Shown: positions 61,057-64,000 of the stretch, piece by piece
Numbering within the stretch: position 1 is the stretch's first letter
Layout: the number at the start of each line of letters is the position of its first letter
Translations under genes and position numbers: made by a program
NCBI GenBank assembly: GCA_030753015.1
Contig: JASMDC010000001.1
Location: 1 to 64,000 of the forward strand
Source: Candidatus Undinarchaeales archaeon
GTDB taxonomy: Archaea; SpSt-1190; JASMDC01
Length of the DNA stretch: 64,000 nt
Direction: 5' to 3'
Notes under the pieces: model-generated
Told to the model about the DNA's origin: nothing
The model's database searches: none
The model's input: only the letters and a program-made list of their open reading frames with translations

Positions 61057-61794
61057 CTGAAGCCCAGTTGCGTTACCTCGCGGGGGAGAAGGGTTTCAAT
61101 CTCATCTATCTGGAGAAGGATTATTTCCTTACGATGCTGCTTTTCTATCTCAAGGATATCAGAGGGATCGTGTTTAAGGGCGGAACCGCTCTCAACAAGA
61201 TATACCTTGACCTATAAGAGATTGAGCGAGGATTTGGACTTCTCATGTACGAGGGATATCCAGAGCATCAGGAGCCAGATAGAAATGATGTTGAAGAATC
61301 ACAGATCCTTCTTTTCTGCCATCTCTTTCGACAACATGACGGAAGACTCCACACGGATGATAATTCGCTACAACGGGTATTTTCAGAGGGACAGTTCATT
61401 GATTCTGGACCTGAACAGAAAGGCTTCGGTCATTCTCGAACCGTCGGAAACTAAAGTCCCTCACTTCTATGAACAGATACCGAAGTTCTCTATCACTACA
61501 CTCTGCTAGGATGAGCTTGTCGCAGAGAAAGTACGAGCAATGATAACAAGAAACCAGCCAAGAGACTACTTCGACATCTACATGATAATCTCGAGTAATA
61601 TGAAAATCAATATGGACCTCGTCAGAAGCAAGACCAAGGAGGCTCAGGAAGAGTTCAGTATCGAACGTATCTTCAATAATGCAAGGAAGATCTATTCGAG
61701 GTGGGAACAGGACATCGGCCACCTCACGAACGAATTCGTTGATTACCATACCGTTGTGAAGGCACTGCAGAAGGAATTCAAGTACAAGAAATGA
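61053..61794 (+). pseudogene. abiEii: AbiEii-type nucleotidyltransferase toxin, frameshifted and interrupted by TAG
   Basis: The toxin is split. The first part (ATG at 61053) runs to FKGGTALNKIYLD, then the frame stops at 61215-61217. The continuation YKRLSEDLDFS is in another frame from about 61213; one extra C near 61211-61213 explains it. The second part stops at an in-frame TAG (61507-61509), after which DELVAEKVRAMITRNQPRDYFD resumes in the same frame and the gene ends at 61794. GGTALNK and the SEDLDFS acidic pair are the nucleotidyltransferase active site, and EKVRA/RDYFD are family motifs. The toxin is presumably inactive while the antitoxin is intact. Confidence 0.78.
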
Positions 61795-62005
61795 TTATAT
61801 TCATTGGGCCTCCGGATAACAATCTGGCTTGTGGCTCGCTGAGCTACGCTCGCTCGCCAACAGCCCTCCAAGGAGCACACGAGCTCCTGTCTTGAACATA
61901 GCATCCGATTATCTTATGGGGGGCCGATGCAGGTCCTTATCCGTTAGCCGACAGTGTGTTCGCTATTTGCATAACGAGATGACCTATCATCAAATATGTA
62001 GAACC

Positions 62006-62584
62006 TTATAGCTTGGGTAGGAGCCTTCCGGTCTTTTCCATGTATTCTTTATAATCGTCTCCGAACTCCTTCATCATCATCTCTTCTTCTCTGGGTATCC
62101 TTCGTATGTATAATGGGATGGACGCTAAAAAGAATGTGGGTCCTGCTATCCAGTTCTGTAGTAGCAGTGCCTGTGCGATCCCCCAAATTGAGTGTGCTGT
62201 ATACATGGGGTGTCGTATTTTTTTGTATACTCCCGTTGTTACTAGTGTTTGTTCTTCTTTGGTATCTGTTGTCAGTGAGAAGTTCTTTCCAAGATCACTA
62301 TGTGATCTCCATAGAAGCCATAGTGCGATCGCAAAGGTTGGTGCTCCAAGCCAGGCGATCCCTAGGGGTAGTTCGTAGTTGGCGAAGTCAAGCCTTTGTG
62401 TGAATATGTATAATAGGGGTAATATAAACATGGGGATGGCGACAAGGATCATTAGTGGCCCATCCGGTCCTTTGATGGCCTCCATTTTTTCTTTTTGTGT
62501 CATTCCTTTTAGGAAGTATTTTCTTATGATCGAGGCTATAAGTAGTCCAACCAGATATGCTACTTCTAGATTTGTGTCGATCAT
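62006..62584 (-). CDS. Isoprenylcysteine carboxyl methyltransferase family (ICMT/PEMT-like) membrane protein
   Basis: A 192-residue integral membrane protein with four to five helices. The C-terminal SAM-binding motif is GVYKKIRHPMYTAHSIWG followed by RIPREEEMMMKEFGDDYKEY, characteristic of the family. Such proteins methylate prenylated or small substrates. It is AT-rich like its surroundings. ATG at 62584 is the first reasonable start, with an AATAAGGG upstream. No partner gene is apparent. Confidence 0.82.
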   Translation of the reverse strand: MIDTNLEVAYLVGLLIASIIRKYFLKGMTQKEKMEAIKGPDGPLMILVAIPMFILPLLYIFTQRLDFANYELPLGIAWLGAPTFAIALWLLWRSHSDLGKNFSLTTDTKEEQTLVTTGVYKKIRHPMYTAHSIWGIAQALLLQNWIAGPTFFLASIPLYIRRIPREEEMMMKEFGDDYKEYMEKTGRLLPKL

Positions 62585-62733
62585 TTTATTGGACTTCCCT
62601 TATTTGGTATCTACCTTTCAATCTGGTGTTATTTAATATCATCGAGAATACTTCCTCCTTTCGTCCTTTTTACCTTAAGAGTATCCGTTCAAGATGAATT
62701 ATTTTGCGGACCTCATAATGTCGGCTAGCAGGG

Positions 62734-62879
62734 GGTTATGCGGCGTCGCTTTTTCCTCCAGATGACAGTAAGGGGCACATATCAGTTGTCGCCCCTCCCG
62801 CCTTAGATAACGTCCATTTGTGAGTCCGAATTGCCCCGATCACCCCACGTCACAATAATGCAGGTTATACGGCGTCGTT
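62734..62879 (+). repeat. Imperfect 17-bp direct repeat pair
   Basis: GGTTATGCGGCGTCGCT at 62734-62750 and GGTTATACGGCGTCGTT at 62863-62879 differ at two positions and lie 129 bp apart. No coding sequence lies between. This could be a relic of a mobile element or a binding-site pair. Confidence 0.4.
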
Positions 62880-62968
62880 TCGGGCGTTCAGGTTGTTGAT
62901 TGATCCTAAATGATATCGTATGCAGTTAAAATTCTACAAGACCGCCAATAACTGTTTACTCTATCATA

Positions 62969-63121
62969 ATGAAACACAAGCTCGTATCCACGGTAACTAT
63001 TATCGATTGCTCCATTATCAAGACCGCCCTCTCCGCAATCGAGCTCAACGCTATCTGGCGCCATGACCTGACCGTGGGGGAGGCGGTCAATACGCTGCGT
63101 CCGGAAAAAAGGGCCGCATGA
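62969..63121 (+). CDS. Possible small protein, 50 residues
   Basis: An ATG-started frame of 50 codons with GC-rich third positions, unlike the flanking AT-rich non-coding DNA, which is the only sign that it was or is coding. The product begins MKHKLVSTVTIID and ends NTLRPEKRAA; no motif is recognised. It may be a fragment of a larger gene. No clear ribosome binding site; an AT-rich stretch lies upstream. Confidence 0.25.
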   Translation: MKHKLVSTVTIIDCSIIKTALSAIELNAIWRHDLTVGEAVNTLRPEKRAA

Positions 63122-63397
63122 GGGGATCCAATGACCGCTATGTGTGCAGGCCACACCATCCATTAATAGAACGTGTTCGAGCGAGAAATCCCCTGTGTTT
63201 CGACCGTGAGATGAATCGCGTACCACCGACGGTGGGCGAACATGCATACAATAAACAGGCAGCCCCAATAAAAGTGGAAAAATAGTATTATTCTCGGATT
63301 CATATTTCAGTAAAAAATAGAATACTGGCACGCCGCCCCCCTTATGTATATAATGATGAATGACCTACTAATTATTAGGGGTGGATGTCAAGAATAC

Positions 63398-63853
63398 TCA
63401 CAAGGCCGGATTGTTGTTGTCCTTCGAGATGGAGAGCGCGGTCTCCAGCACGGTCAGGTAGCCACGCCTGGACGCCTCGGGCCGCTGCGGATCGGCAAAG
63501 GCCTCCTTGACCTCGGGAAGCCCGTACCCTGCGACGGCGATCTCGGTGACCAGCTCGATAAGGCCGTCCTCGCACCCGACGTAGTTTAGCGCCACGCCAC
63601 GCTCGACAACGCTGCCGTGCTCGCTCTCCGTGAGGCGCTCGTAGGGCTCCACACGATAGGTGGCGAAGGGCTCCGGGTGGTGCTGGCCAACGGTCTGGGC
63701 TATCAGGACGAGGTCCATGGGGAAGTTTCCGGAGCGCTCGGGCCGCTGATAGGGGGGCGGATCGTCTACACCGGACATCTCCACCTCCTGGACGTACATG
63801 AGGTGGGCGACCGCCCCATTGTCCTGGTTTTCATACGAGTTTTCGATCATCAT
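63398..63853 (-). CDS. Hypothetical protein, 151 residues
   Basis: A soluble protein with chromosomal GC content, so outside the AT-rich island. ATG at 63853 has AGGAGG about 5 nt upstream, and a TATA-like CTTAAATAC at about 63877-63885 lies 31 nt away. The central part MDLVLIAQTVGQHHPEPFATYRV and EIAVAGYGLPEVKEAF is probably helical; no family is recognised. The upstream 147 nt to the window end hold no gene I can support. Confidence 0.65.
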   Translation of the reverse strand: MMIENSYENQDNGAVAHLMYVQEVEMSGVDDPPPYQRPERSGNFPMDLVLIAQTVGQHHPEPFATYRVEPYERLTESEHGSVVERGVALNYVGCEDGLIELVTEIAVAGYGLPEVKEAFADPQRPEASRRGYLTVLETALSISKDNNNPAL

Positions 63854-64000
63854 AGGGCCTCCTGATACCGCCCAGTATTTAAGTGTTACTAATGGGTATG
63901 GTAAGAATAAGGTCTGTGAAGGGCTATTCCGCGGTCCTAACTAATAACAGATATTATTCGGCAGGGCCGCCGTACAGCGTTCACGCTGCCTTGGAGAGAG

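Larger units (their letters stand above)
62585..63397. other. Intergenic region, 813 nt, AT-rich with short repeat and a small possible frame
   Basis: No established gene. It contains an imperfect 17-bp direct repeat (62734-62750 and 62863-62879), a small open frame at 62969-63121 listed separately, and a short hairpin CCACC-GAC-GGTGG (63223-63235). The final 100 nt are AT-rich. The region has the look of decayed accessory DNA. Confidence 0.5.

Noticed and set aside
63223-63235. Hairpin CCACC-GAC-GGTGG as a terminator or element end
   Set aside because: Only five base pairs, no U-run, no gene at the right distance.

Overview
The window looks like an archaeal chromosome segment, most likely from an anaerobic euryarchaeon-grade lineage; placement in Thermoplasmatota is a guess. 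The reasons are a four-subunit pyruvate:ferredoxin oxidoreductase, NurA and HerA, ribose-1,5-bisphosphate isomerase, an archaeal-type YchF, UPF0104/AglD-like membrane proteins, and TATA boxes sitting 27-32 nt upstream of start codons, which implies many leaderless mRNAs. Most of the window is GC-rich and densely coding. From about 58.6 to 63.4 kb it becomes AT-rich, gene-poor and partly decayed.

Layout. 0.1-0.23 kb: a fragment resembling the right end or omega RNA of an IS200/IS605 element, with no TnpB. 0.25-6.3 kb (minus): an arsenosugar-type operon (two glycosyltransferases, a mercuric-reductase-like flavoprotein, TVP38, a lipoprotein, an AhpD-like protein and radical SAM ArsS). 6.3-13.6 kb: a fatty-acid-hydroxylase-like enzyme, ribose-1,5-bisphosphate isomerase, a coiled-coil membrane protein paired with a 920-residue unknown, a GCS2-type ligase and an HTH regulator. 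13.6-24.2 kb: four peptidase-U32 paralogues, a small cysteine-rich partner, a GT39-like membrane protein, an HhH-GPD DNA glycosylase and three radical SAM enzymes. 24.2-29.99 kb: asd with a zinc-ribbon gene, a coiled-coil protein, a Cys-rich surface protein and ychF. 30.1 kb: a candidate structured RNA. 30.3-35.3 kb (minus): metG and porCDAB. 35.5-40.2 kb: nurA and herA with two unknown genes between them. 40.2-43.6 kb: a large membrane glycosyltransferase gene broken by one frameshift and one in-frame TGA. 43.7-47.6 kb: a pentapeptide-repeat lipoprotein, a HAD phosphatase and a CPBP-type membrane protein. 47.6-49.2 kb: queD divergent from a fifth U32 gene. 49.2-58.3 kb: MFS transporter, HExxH peptidase, HTH-nucleotidyltransferase, two VapB-like proteins, a PP-loop enzyme, two UPF0104 proteins, a carbamoyltransferase and a Tes-like radical SAM enzyme. 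58.3-64 kb: a mosaic unknown gene, an AbiE pair with a broken toxin, an isoprenylcysteine-methyltransferase-like gene and small unknowns.

The most distinctive system is the set of five U32 paralogues sharing a seven-cysteine pattern. Three of them have the same 17-nt TATA element exactly 30 nt before a GTG start. Known U32 proteins (UbiU/UbiV, RlhA, TrhP) carry out O2-independent hydroxylations, so this may be a multi-enzyme anaerobic hydroxylation system. One paralogue shares its promoter with queD, which points towards tRNA, but the substrates cannot be read from sequence.
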